Positions 19,839 through 28,154 of a DNA stretch of 64,000 bases are shown here, piece after piece. Each line of letters begins with the position of its first letter. The first letter of the stretch is position 1. Under the pieces are notes generated by a model that was given only the letters and a program-made list of their open reading frames with translations, had not been told where the DNA came from and searched no databases. The stretch is from JBCCCJ01 sp039029315 (GTDB lineage Bacteria > Bacteroidota > Bacteroidia > J057): assembly GCA_039029315.1 (NCBI GenBank), contig JBCCGK010000016.1:1-64000 (forward strand), written 5' to 3'. The position numbers and the translations under genes are program-made.

Positions 19839-20945
19839 CTATACCCGCAAGAAAATCCCTTTTCGGAACAAGACCAGGCACATATACCACATGATCCAGA
19901 GTGCCAGAAAAGAATTGATAAGGGCGGTGATGGTTTCGGGCATGCCGACCATACTCAGGAAGCCATGAACAAAGATGTTGGTGGAATTCCGAAGCCATCC
20001 TCCCAATAGCTCGAAAAAGAGGTAGATAAAAATGGAATTGGTTCCCATGATCAGAAAGACTCTCGTCCAGTCTTTGTGGCCTTTGATATCAATCCACCAA
20101 TAGCATAAGGTAAGTGCCAGAACTGCCCAGCCACCTGAAGCCAGGGTAAAACTCGTGGTGGCGATCCGCTTAACAATGGGGGTGATTCCCGCCAGATCCA
20201 ATCCAAATCCAAGCAGCAGCCCTATGCCTCCTGCAATCAGGAATTGCTTGATTTTGTCCCGATTGTCTACAGAATCCGACAAGAGAAGCGAGCCACATAC
20301 GGCTCCCCAAATGGTGTGTGCAGCTGTTGGCAAACAATTCACGGCTACCCAATGGCCCCTACTCAGTTTTCCCATCAATACCATATCCAGCCAAGAACCA
20401 AAATTCTGCGCCGCCACATAGGGCTCGGCAGAACTATATCCTCGATACAGCAGCTCCGTCAAGACCAACAGAACAGCAGAAGCAATCAACTGAGTCCGAA
20501 TCGAGTACCGCATCAACAGAAAGGCCACAAGAATTGTGAAGGACAGTTGGGTCAGGACATTCCACAATTCCAGGGTCAGCTCTCCTGCCCCGATCGCATA
20601 CAAGCCAGTCCCGAACAAGAACAAAAGTCCACAACGCTTCAAAATATGTCGAAAAGCATCATTCCAACTGTCGCCTCGCTTCAAGCGACTGCGCAAAGAC
20701 AAGGGCATCGCTACCCCTACGATGAACATGAAGAAGGGTTGGATCAAATCCCAAAATCTCAATCCGTTCCAGGGATGATGATGGAATTGAGTCATCAATA
20801 CTGAAGGGAGACTTCCTTCTCCGCCAAGCTCGCCAATGCTGTGATACACATGAGCAGCTTCGGCAGCAAGAAGCATCATCGTCAGGCCTCTGAATAAATC
20901 AAGGGAAATGAGGCGTTCCTTTGGGTAAGGTGAGTTGGAATCCAT
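19839..20945 (-). CDS. HGSNAT-like membrane acetyltransferase (DUF5009 type)
   Basis: This 368-aa membrane protein has about 10 hydrophobic segments. The N-terminus (RLISLDLFRGLTMMLLAAE) and the loop QFHHHPWNGLRFWDLIQPFF are typical of bacterial relatives of heparan-alpha-glucosaminide N-acetyltransferase, including the conserved D.(L/F)RG motif, the His-rich loop and WD.IQP(F/A)F. In the human enzyme an acetyl group is passed across the membrane to a terminal glucosamine; bacterial members may acetylate glycans or other acceptors. It sits next to a sulfatase on the same strand, which fits work on sulfated or amino glycans, but they are about 440 bp apart with repeats between them. Confidence 0.82.
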   Translation of the reverse strand: MDSNSPYPKERLISLDLFRGLTMMLLAAEAAHVYHSIGELGGEGSLPSVLMTQFHHHPWNGLRFWDLIQPFFMFIVGVAMPLSLRSRLKRGDSWNDAFRHILKRCGLLFLFGTGLYAIGAGELTLELWNVLTQLSFTILVAFLLMRYSIRTQLIASAVLLVLTELLYRGYSSAEPYVAAQNFGSWLDMVLMGKLSRGHWVAVNCLPTAAHTIWGAVCGSLLLSDSVDNRDKIKQFLIAGGIGLLLGFGLDLAGITPIVKRIATTSFTLASGGWAVLALTLCYWWIDIKGHKDWTRVFLIMGTNSIFIYLFFELLGGWLRNSTNIFVHGFLSMVGMPETITALINSFLALWIMWYMCLVLFRKGIFLRV

Positions 20946-21022
20946 ATCTGGTGAATATTAGGTGTTCAGGCTTATTGAGTACAAGGATAAGGCAGGGAGT
21001 AAAGGCAAATGCAAAGGTCATC

Positions 21023-21161
21023 TAAGTAAGTAGATAGACAATATTAGTTTTGATTTTGGGTATAAAGGAAATAGGGGATATAATGGCTTGATGGGTAAGA
21101 TTTCTCCCTTTTTTCCCCTATGCCCCCTATATCCCTCACAAATAATTGTGTCCAAATACTT
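21023..21161. repeat. Family B inverted-repeat element, copy 1a
   Basis: The left end TAAGTAAGTAGATAGACAAT matches the reverse complement of the right end, TAAGTATTTGGACACAATTA, as imperfect terminal inverted repeats. No open reading frame of note lies inside. It abuts copy 1b head to tail, giving the junction TTGTGTCC...GGGGACACAA. Confidence 0.7.
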
Positions 21162-21316
21162 AAGGGGACACAATTAAATTGTAGGATCTTGTTCCTTTCC
21201 CAGCCTCTCCAAAGGGGAAATCGTTGATTTCTGGCCTTGTGGGTTGATGTCTCCCGCTGGCGGGAGAGCGAGAGGGTGGAAGATGATTGCCAAATATAAA
21301 TTTGTCCCCTTACTTA
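21160..21316. repeat. Family B inverted-repeat element, copy 1b
   Basis: Terminal inverted repeats are TTAAGGGGACACAATTAAAT on the left and GTAAGTAAGGGGACAAATTT read from the right. The interior contains the CTCCCGCTGGCGGGAG palindrome (around 21252), flanked by a CACCCTCTCGC block. The same interior, in reverse complement, recurs at about 38362-38455 and 47803-47890, showing that the three loci carry related elements. Confidence 0.8.
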
Positions 21317-21389
21317 CCAGATGTTGGTCCAAGGAATTCAAAACTTGGACCCTAACAGGAACGAGCCTACTCCTCCAAATGTCAGACGA

Positions 21390-22883
21390 TTAGTCCGGCA
21401 GATCATGTTTTTGCAGCACCTCAGCGATCTCTTCTCCTACAATTTGCTTCCATGCCTCTGTCAGGGCTTTGACCTTATCTGTCTGCTCCCCATAGAGGTT
21501 GTTCGATTCGGAGATGTCTTCTCGGAGGTTGTATAATTGACCTGCATGTGGATTGGCAGCAGCTATCGTTGGATCATAGCCATCATAGAATCCACCAGAT
21601 CCTTTCCCGAAGACCAATTTCCAGTCTCCTTGCCGCATCGCAAAGGTTCCGCCAGAGGATCGGACGACCAGGCTTTCCCGTATCGGTCCATGATTCACAT
21701 CGAGAAACATCGGGAGGATGCTTTTGCTGTCCTCTCCTCCCCCACCCGGGATGGCTGTGCCGCTGACTTCTGCAAAAGTGGCAATCATATCTGTAAAACA
21801 AATCAGATTGGGATTGGTGGTACCAGGGACAATCTTTCCAGGCCATCTAGCGATGAATGGCAGTCGATTTCCGGCCTCCCAGGCATCCCCTTTCATCCCG
21901 GCCAATGGGGTCGTGGAGCTATGAGTAAATTCTTTCACATTTTCTGGATACCACACAGGGCCATTGTCACTGGCAAAAATCACCAAGGTATTGTCCGCCT
22001 TGCCTGCTGATTCCAGACTTGCTAACACATCCCCGACCAAATCATCTACCTGTAAGGTAAAGTCGCCATAATCTCCGGCTCCAGACTTCCCTTGATGCGC
22101 CGCATCAGGCAGCCAGGGGGTATGCGGAGAAGGCAAGGCCAAATACAAAAAGAAAGGAGTTGTCTTTCCTGCCTGCTGTTTGACAAAGTCCTGGGCTTCC
22201 TGTCCAAAGCGTCCCAGCACATCTTCATGCACATAATCTGGAGAAATCTTCCCGCCACGGAAAAAAGGTCCCTGAATTTTGCGTTGTCCGGGTGCAGGAG
22301 CCGTGCCCTCTCGATCTTCGATGGTTCCGCTTGGCAGTTCGGTGGGTCGTTTTCCCCGGATATAATAGTAGGGAGGAATGTCCAATGAGGCAGGAATTCC
22401 GAAATAAGTGTCAAAGCCGTGATCCGTCGGTCCTCCCACCAAATCCGTATCTGCTGGCGGGTCTTTTTCTCCCACTACCCCCTGATGCCATTTTCCGACC
22501 ATGCCCGTTGTGTAGCCTGCACTCTTGAGCACAGAAGCCATGGTTGCCTGTCCCGGAGCAATCAAGCCTTCCTGATACTTTCGCGTATTCCGAAATGGGT
22601 ATTGCCCTGTCAAAAGTGAGTATCTGGACGGAACACAAACAGCCGCAGGCGCATGTGCATCTGTGAACCGCATTCCGGCCCTGGCAAGACCATCGATATG
22701 TGTTGTCGGAATTTTGGAATCAGGATTGTAACAAGGTAAGTCTCCATAGCCAAGGTCATCAGCGAAGATAAAAACAATATTGGGGAGACCTGTAGAAGCC
22801 TCTTTTTGAGGATCTGGTTGACAGCTGCTATAGCACAGCAGACTCATAAGGACAACCATCAGAGGAGTAGCAGAATTCTTCAT
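21390..22883 (-). CDS. Sulfatase (alkaline phosphatase superfamily), lipoprotein
   Basis: This 497-aa S1-type sulfatase has a lipoprotein signal (LLCYSSC, lipid-attachment Cys at 21) and metal-binding IVFIFADDLGYGD (Asp42/Asp43). The CVPSR motif has Cys83, which must be converted to formylglycine by an FGE or anaerobic maturase; no maturase is in the window. Further family features are MVGKWHQG, FASDNGPVW and the C-terminal PHAGQLYNLREDISESNN. It would hydrolyse sulfate esters of glycans at the cell surface or periplasm. Substrate cannot be set from sequence. A neighbouring HGSNAT-like gene on the same strand hints at amino-sugar or glycosaminoglycan substrates. Confidence 0.95.
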   Translation of the reverse strand: MKNSATPLMVVLMSLLCYSSCQPDPQKEASTGLPNIVFIFADDLGYGDLPCYNPDSKIPTTHIDGLARAGMRFTDAHAPAAVCVPSRYSLLTGQYPFRNTRKYQEGLIAPGQATMASVLKSAGYTTGMVGKWHQGVVGEKDPPADTDLVGGPTDHGFDTYFGIPASLDIPPYYYIRGKRPTELPSGTIEDREGTAPAPGQRKIQGPFFRGGKISPDYVHEDVLGRFGQEAQDFVKQQAGKTTPFFLYLALPSPHTPWLPDAAHQGKSGAGDYGDFTLQVDDLVGDVLASLESAGKADNTLVIFASDNGPVWYPENVKEFTHSSTTPLAGMKGDAWEAGNRLPFIARWPGKIVPGTTNPNLICFTDMIATFAEVSGTAIPGGGGEDSKSILPMFLDVNHGPIRESLVVRSSGGTFAMRQGDWKLVFGKGSGGFYDGYDPTIAAANPHAGQLYNLREDISESNNLYGEQTDKVKALTEAWKQIVGEEIAEVLQKHDLPD

Positions 22884-22993
22884 ATGTTCGAAGAAAAAGA
22901 AATATTTGATTTATGCAATGAAATCGAATGAAAAAGCGAGAGAATGCAATAGATTGACCCTTGTTGCCCAAAAGAATTTCTTACCTTCATCCT

Positions 22994-23779
22994 ATGGAAA
23001 AAATGTTCTATGGTTCTGCTCCCGTCTTGTATGTCAAGGATCTGAGGGCTTCAGTGGATTACTATTGCGATGTTCTGGGATTTGAATGCCCGGTCTTATG
23101 GGGCAATCCACCATCTTTTGCCATGCCGAAGCGGGAAGATATGATTGTGATGCTGTCCAGAATGGATGATCACGCGCGCATACAACCAAGAAAGGACATT
23201 TGGGATGTGTACTTTTGGGTACGGGATGCGAAGGAGTTGTATGAAGTATTTGTTGAAAATGGAGCAAAGGTCTGGCAAGAACCTGTTGTCAAGGAGCAAT
23301 ATGGCAATCTGGAATTTATTCTGGAAGATCCTGATGGCTATTTACTTGGTTTTGCACAAGAGCTGACTTCTGATGCTTTCTTTGAGTTTACGCCTACTGA
23401 AGATGCTGGCAGCACCAAATTCAAGCACCTGAGTCCTGTACTTGCTTCTGCTGATGTGGCGAGAGATGTAGCCTGGTATGCAGAGAAATTGGGATTTTCC
23501 AATGTATTTGATAGTACACAGTATTCCGAAGGTCCAATGGATTATGCCGTCATTGGGCGCCAAGGATTCTTTATGCACTTACAGTTCCAATTTCCCCAGG
23601 ATATGACAAGCACAGATGTTCGAATCGAAGTGCTGCATATTGAAGCCATCTTTCGGGAATTTCTGATGACCAAAGTCGTCAAGCATGAAGCCATGAAATG
23701 GAAAACAGCCTGGGGTACCAAGGAATTTGGGCTCTTTGATCCCAGTGGCAATCGTATCACCTTCTTGGAGGATTTATAG
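22994..23779 (+). CDS. Two-domain VOC (glyoxalase/bleomycin-resistance fold) protein
   Basis: This 261-aa protein is built from two successive VOC modules. Module 1 begins at VLYVKDLRASVDYYCDVLGF and ends ILEDPDGYLLGF. Module 2 begins at SPVLASADVARDVAWYAEKL and ends FGLFDPSGNRITF. Such duplicated modules form one metal-binding site; a Glu ligand may lie in each module end, but ligands are not fully clear. The start is ATG 22994; a TTG 33 bp upstream is in frame but less likely. Divergent from the sulfatase. No reaction is assigned. Confidence 0.88.
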   Translation: MEKMFYGSAPVLYVKDLRASVDYYCDVLGFECPVLWGNPPSFAMPKREDMIVMLSRMDDHARIQPRKDIWDVYFWVRDAKELYEVFVENGAKVWQEPVVKEQYGNLEFILEDPDGYLLGFAQELTSDAFFEFTPTEDAGSTKFKHLSPVLASADVARDVAWYAEKLGFSNVFDSTQYSEGPMDYAVIGRQGFFMHLQFQFPQDMTSTDVRIEVLHIEAIFREFLMTKVVKHEAMKWKTAWGTKEFGLFDPSGNRITFLEDL

Positions 23780-23803
23780 TGCTTTTTTTCAGCTGGGCTC
23801 CAT

Positions 23804-23835
23804 ATTCTTTTACATTCTGATTCTTTTACATTCTG
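23804..23835. repeat. Exact 16-bp tandem duplication
   Basis: ATTCTTTTACATTCTG occurs twice without a gap just after the VOC gene. Probably a replication-slippage product; no function seen. Confidence 0.8.
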
Positions 23836-23915
23836 CATTGCCTTACTTTCCTTGATTTGAGGAATAAGTTTCTGGTAAAGAATCATATGTAATGCTGTTA
23901 CACAACAGGATTTTT

Positions 23916-24023
23916 GTAGAGATGATCGGCAGACCATCTCCTTTATTGTTCCCCTATCACAGAAAGGAAAGCATCATCTTTGATAACATCCCCGCATAGC
24001 AAAGGTCTTCCGATCATTGATAC
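23916..24023. repeat. Family D inverted-repeat element, copy 2
   Basis: The left end GTAGAGATGATCGGCAGACC and the inverted right end GTATCAATGATCGGAAGACC bound about 108 bp. The left half matches the reverse complement of the element at 18022-18113 almost base for base, including ATTGTTC.CCTATCA. Non-coding. Confidence 0.82.
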
Positions 24024-24318
24024 CTTTCTCTGTCAGCCTTACAAATATTGCACTCCCAATTTTCTCAATGAATCCATACAGATCGATGGAGAAGCCGATA
24101 GGGCATCGAATCTATCTGGCGATAACAAAAGAATCGGTTTCCCTCTTCTTTCATGATATATCTGTACCATGTTTACCTATTCATTTGAAAAAACATCAAG
24201 GAAATATAGAGAAACAGCTAAATCCAGATGAATGATTCCTGAATCCTATCTGGAGATACTGATTGGCTGTAAATTTTCTCCTCATTCGGTGTCTGACTAC
24301 TCTTATTCCTACTTTCTT

Positions 24319-25755
24319 ATGAAACAGCTCTCCTGGTTTTGCCTATTTCTGTTCACAGCTTCACTGGCACATGCACAGTTTCATCTTTCCTCCTCTTTTT
24401 CGATTGATTCATGGAATGTCTCCTTGGATGCTCAGGAAAGAGTCAATATTGGTTTTCCCCCACAAGCCAGACAAAGCAGTGTACAGCTGGACTCTTTCTA
24501 TCACTCTACCTATGATACGATTGCCCAACAGATGATTCCTTCTTTTCGACATGTATATGAATATCCTAATACAGATGAATCTCGCTTCACAACCTCTCTT
24601 TACAACCGTTTTTTTCACTCCTGGGGAGTTCATAGACAATTTCTCAAGGTCTATGACCCAACAACTTATACTGAGGTAAATACCTGGCGACTATGGCATC
24701 CCTGGACAGCCAGCTTTCGAGATTCCAGCCAGCAGGAAATCCAAAAAGATTCCCTCGATAGATATATTCGTTTCACCAACAGAGATTGGGAAGCGGGACA
24801 GTGGCAGGGACTTACCCAGGATTTGATCCAATACCATACACATCCTTTTGACTTCACCTATTATGCTCAATCGTGGGACCAAACGAGCAATGGTTGGAAA
24901 AGCTTTCGCCGTGACAGTATTTTTCACTTCGCCGATGGCAACAGAAGTCTCTCCAAAGGCTGGAATTGGGATACTCCTACCCAAATTTGGACTCCCGCAT
25001 CCAGAATTATCTATACTCAGGATTCTCTTGGCCTCTGGACTCTCAGACGCGTGGAGCGATATGATGAATTGCTTGCCAGTTGGTTCAACAGTTCGTTGAG
25101 CCATACGTATTTTGACTCTGCGGGAAACAGGATTGAATATATATTTCAAAGCTGGGATGGAACTACCGGTGAATGGATCAACCAAAACAGAAATCTCCAC
25201 ACCTATGATTCCCTTGGTCATCAGATTTATTCCAACAGTCAATCATGGGACATGCAGACCCAAAACTGGACAGACAATAGTCAGATATTCAGGACATTCA
25301 ATTTATCCGGACTCCTCGTCTTGTCAGAATCATATTTCCGGGATTCAACCAGTTGGGTAAAAGATTCCAGATTCGAACTGACTTATACCGATGAAGGAGA
25401 GTTAGCAAGGGAATTGTGGTTAAGAAAACATCCGGTCAGGGATGAATGGGTACCCTTAAATCAGCAAGATTATTTTTACTCCCTTCCCAATCATCTCGAA
25501 CATTCATTCTCAAATATGGCCTGTGATATCCCCAATCCTGTGCACGCTACTCAATCCTTGAGTTGCTCCAGCCTTCTTCCTCATCACGCATATCAGTGGC
25601 GAATATTTGATCTTTCTGGCAGACAGATTCAACAGCGTGAATTATTGGGACGTGAAGCCTTCCAATTAGCTCCCAACATATCCGAGGGGATCGTTATCCT
25701 GTCCATTTCTTCCGATCAGGGATTGCTGTATCGTGAGAAGATTGTGGTAAAATAA
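24319..25755 (+). CDS. Secreted protein of unknown function with T9SS sorting domain
   Basis: This 478-aa protein has a clear signal peptide (MKQLSWFCLFLFTASLAHAQ) starting at ATG 24319. The middle holds repeated Trp/Tyr-rich units of about 40 residues (patterns such as SWDGTTGEWINQNRNLHTYD and SWDMQTQNWTDNSQIF), each including YDSLG or FDSAG turns, which suggest a repetitive beta structure resembling YD-type units. The end (YQWRIFDLSGRQIQQRELLG, then EKIVVK) is a type A T9SS sorting domain, so the protein should be exported and attached to or released from the outer membrane. Substrate or partner unknown. Confidence 0.85.
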   Translation: MKQLSWFCLFLFTASLAHAQFHLSSSFSIDSWNVSLDAQERVNIGFPPQARQSSVQLDSFYHSTYDTIAQQMIPSFRHVYEYPNTDESRFTTSLYNRFFHSWGVHRQFLKVYDPTTYTEVNTWRLWHPWTASFRDSSQQEIQKDSLDRYIRFTNRDWEAGQWQGLTQDLIQYHTHPFDFTYYAQSWDQTSNGWKSFRRDSIFHFADGNRSLSKGWNWDTPTQIWTPASRIIYTQDSLGLWTLRRVERYDELLASWFNSSLSHTYFDSAGNRIEYIFQSWDGTTGEWINQNRNLHTYDSLGHQIYSNSQSWDMQTQNWTDNSQIFRTFNLSGLLVLSESYFRDSTSWVKDSRFELTYTDEGELARELWLRKHPVRDEWVPLNQQDYFYSLPNHLEHSFSNMACDIPNPVHATQSLSCSSLLPHHAYQWRIFDLSGRQIQQRELLGREAFQLAPNISEGIVILSISSDQGLLYREKIVVK

Positions 25756-25926
25756 AGATGAAGGATTGATCCTGTCGTCCTGCGAATGCTTGCGGTTCTC
25801 TGGAATGAATAAGCGATTCCCTGTGCTAGAGCAGATTGGCACGCGCCTACATTTACTCCAAACATTTCAATTCTGGCATTTCAAATGTATTTTGCCCAAA
25901 GAAATATGTGGGACTAAGTAATCACA

Positions 25927-26967
25927 ATGCTCTATCTACTACTCGCTATCCCTGTCGTATTGATTCTGGCAGGGATCATTTATCTGAATTCAGGCCTGGG
26001 CTTGCCTGACAATGTCAATCAATTGGTCAGGGAGGTGATGACCGAAGAATTGCCAGAACATATCTTTGGAACGACTGGATTGGCGAAAAACGGTGAAGTA
26101 TCTATCTTCTATGAGGTCATCCCTCCCAATGGAACACAAAAAGGAACGATACTGCTCATTTGTGGTCTGAGTCAGACCTTACTGGATTGGCCTCGGCACT
26201 TCTGGCAACCCCTTGTAGATGCAGGGTATCAGGTCATCCGCTATGACAATCGAAGTTTGGGGCTGTCCGACCGGATGCCTGATTGGGATAAAAAACATCC
26301 CTATACCCTCGAAGACATGGCTAAAGATGGGATGGCCATTCTGGATACGCTCAAGATTGACAAAGCCCATATCATCGGTATGTCCATGGGCGGCATGATC
26401 AGCCAGCGGATGGCCATAAGCCATGCAGATCGGGTGCTATCGCTCACTTCCATTATGTCCTCTGGCTATTATTGGGATCCAGAGCTCACCAATATCCCCA
26501 AACCATTTTACCGACAAATCACCAAACTAACGTATCGGTTTGGTCCCTTTTTGTCCAAAATGGAGAACAAACTCAAACTTCATCTGGCTGTACTGAATGC
26601 ACTCGAAGGCAAAGGAGATTATCACCTCAATGACAAAGAAATTCTTCAAAAAGCCCTCTACGAAAATACCCGTCGAAAAGGATATAGCCTTAAAACTCAA
26701 TATCATCATGGTGCTGCGATCCAGGCATCCGGCTCCCGTTACGAGGAATTGAAACTATTGGATCTTCCAGCCTTGGTCATTCACGGGACAGACGACCCAC
26801 TTGTGAAGTTTGAACATGCGAAAAGATATGCCCCCATGATCCCCCATGCTGATACGCTGTTCATTCAGGATATGGGGCATGATCTTCCCAAAGTCTATAT
26901 TCAACAAATGATGGATCAGATGTTCCCTCTTTTTGCCAAGGCAGAACAACATAGCGAAACCATATGA
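25927..26967 (+). CDS. Alpha/beta hydrolase with N-terminal membrane anchor
   Basis: This 346-aa protein has an N-terminal hydrophobic helix (MLYLLLAIPVVLILAGIIYL) and a hydrolase domain with nucleophile elbow GMSMGGM, acid in IHGTDDPLV and catalytic His in DMGHDLP. It would hydrolyse an ester, lactone or similar bond, probably facing the periplasm or held at the inner membrane. It is the first gene of a tight set: its stop overlaps the start of the acyl-CoA dehydrogenase by 4 bp, indicating translational coupling. Confidence 0.88.
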   Translation: MLYLLLAIPVVLILAGIIYLNSGLGLPDNVNQLVREVMTEELPEHIFGTTGLAKNGEVSIFYEVIPPNGTQKGTILLICGLSQTLLDWPRHFWQPLVDAGYQVIRYDNRSLGLSDRMPDWDKKHPYTLEDMAKDGMAILDTLKIDKAHIIGMSMGGMISQRMAISHADRVLSLTSIMSSGYYWDPELTNIPKPFYRQITKLTYRFGPFLSKMENKLKLHLAVLNALEGKGDYHLNDKEILQKALYENTRRKGYSLKTQYHHGAAIQASGSRYEELKLLDLPALVIHGTDDPLVKFEHAKRYAPMIPHADTLFIQDMGHDLPKVYIQQMMDQMFPLFAKAEQHSETI

Positions 26968-28154
26968 GTTCCTACTACTTCACTGAAGAACATCAGATTT
27001 TCAGACAATCCCTTCGCGACTTTCTAGCCAGAGAAGTTCTCCCATACATCGATGAATGGGAAGAACAAAGAGAGCTTCCTCGTAATATTTACCGCAAGTT
27101 CGGAGAAATGGGCTACTTCGGTCTGGAATTGCCAGAGATCTATGGGGGATCAGAGGTAGACATATGGTTTACAGTCATTCTTCATGAAGAGATGGCCAAA
27201 GTCAATTCTGGCGGCTTTGCGGCCTCCATCGGGGCTCACTTCTTCCTGGCCATGACACATATCAATGGGGAAGGAAATGCTGCTCAAAAGGAACAATACC
27301 TGATCCCCGGAATCAAGGGAGAGCTCATTGGCTGTATGGCTGTAACAGAACCTTTTGGTGGATCTGACGTCAAAGCCATTCGATCTACTGCCGTCCGAGA
27401 GGGTGATCAGTATGTCATCAATGGGTCCAAAACCTTCATCACCAATGGCGTGCTGAGTGATTATATCGTTGCAGCCATCAAAACCGATCCCGCTGCCAAT
27501 GCAAAAGGCATCAGCATGATCCTCATCGATCGACACACGCCTGGTGTACGTGCCACCAAACTCAAAAAGCTTGGCTGGCATGCCTCAGATACGGGAGAAA
27601 TTGCTTTTGACAATGTTCGCGTACCCGTCAGCAATCTGTTGGGAGAAGAGAATAAGGGCTTCTTCTACATCATGCAGCATTTTGTTTCCGAACGGCTTTC
27701 CATGGCTATCGGAGCGATTGCCAGCTCGGAATATGCACTGGAAGTGACGCTCCAATACATGAGTGAACGATCTGCTTTTGGCAAAACCATTAACAGATTC
27801 CAGGTCTTGAGACATCGAATCGCTCAAATGGCTGCCGAAATAGAGATGAACAAACAGTTCGTCTACAGCCTCTATCATCGCTATCAACAAGGAGATTACC
27901 TTGTTAAGGAAGCTTCGATGGCCAAACTCCTTGCGACTCAATTGGCAGACAAAGTCGCCACCGAATGCTTGCAGATGTTTGGCGGCTATGGCTATATGGA
28001 AGACTTTCCGCTTGCCAGAATGTTCAGAGATGCCCGATTGGGACAAATAGGCGGAGGAACCTCCGAAATCCTCTGTGAAATCATTGCCAAGGCTGTCATC
28101 GATGGTCTTGGATATTCTGCCCCTATTCCCAAAAAGAAAGAAGCCTCCTCATGA
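26964..28154 (+). CDS. Acyl-CoA dehydrogenase
   Basis: This 396-aa FAD enzyme oxidises an acyl-CoA at C2-C3. Family motifs include ACMAVTEP-type GCMAVTEPFGGSDV, the substrate/FAD-binding MFGGYGYMEDFPLARMFRDA and GGGTSEILCEIIAKAV. The last motif lacks the Glu of the short/medium-chain type (Y-E-G-T), as in long-chain-like members where the base comes from another helix. It overlaps both neighbours by 4 bp (ATGA), so it is coupled to an alpha/beta hydrolase upstream and a GPH symporter downstream. This context suggests catabolism of one imported compound, but its identity is unknown. Confidence 0.95.
   Translation: MSSYYFTEEHQIFRQSLRDFLAREVLPYIDEWEEQRELPRNIYRKFGEMGYFGLELPEIYGGSEVDIWFTVILHEEMAKVNSGGFAASIGAHFFLAMTHINGEGNAAQKEQYLIPGIKGELIGCMAVTEPFGGSDVKAIRSTAVREGDQYVINGSKTFITNGVLSDYIVAAIKTDPAANAKGISMILIDRHTPGVRATKLKKLGWHASDTGEIAFDNVRVPVSNLLGEENKGFFYIMQHFVSERLSMAIGAIASSEYALEVTLQYMSERSAFGKTINRFQVLRHRIAQMAAEIEMNKQFVYSLYHRYQQGDYLVKEASMAKLLATQLADKVATECLQMFGGYGYMEDFPLARMFRDARLGQIGGGTSEILCEIIAKAVIDGLGYSAPIPKKKEASS

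Larger units (their letters stand above)
20946..21389. other. 444-bp gap filled by two tandem family B repeats
   Basis: Between the acetyltransferase and sulfatase genes (both minus). Positions 21023-21316 are two adjoining inverted-repeat elements described separately. The remainder is short flanking sequence without a gene. Confidence 0.6.
23780..24318. other. 540-bp intergenic region with short tandem and family D repeats
   Basis: This gap contains a 16-bp exact direct duplication (23804-23835) and a family D element (23916-24023). From 24024 to 24318 no feature is seen apart from sequence leading into the next gene; an open frame extends upstream of the chosen start but is not protein-like. 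Confidence 0.5.
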
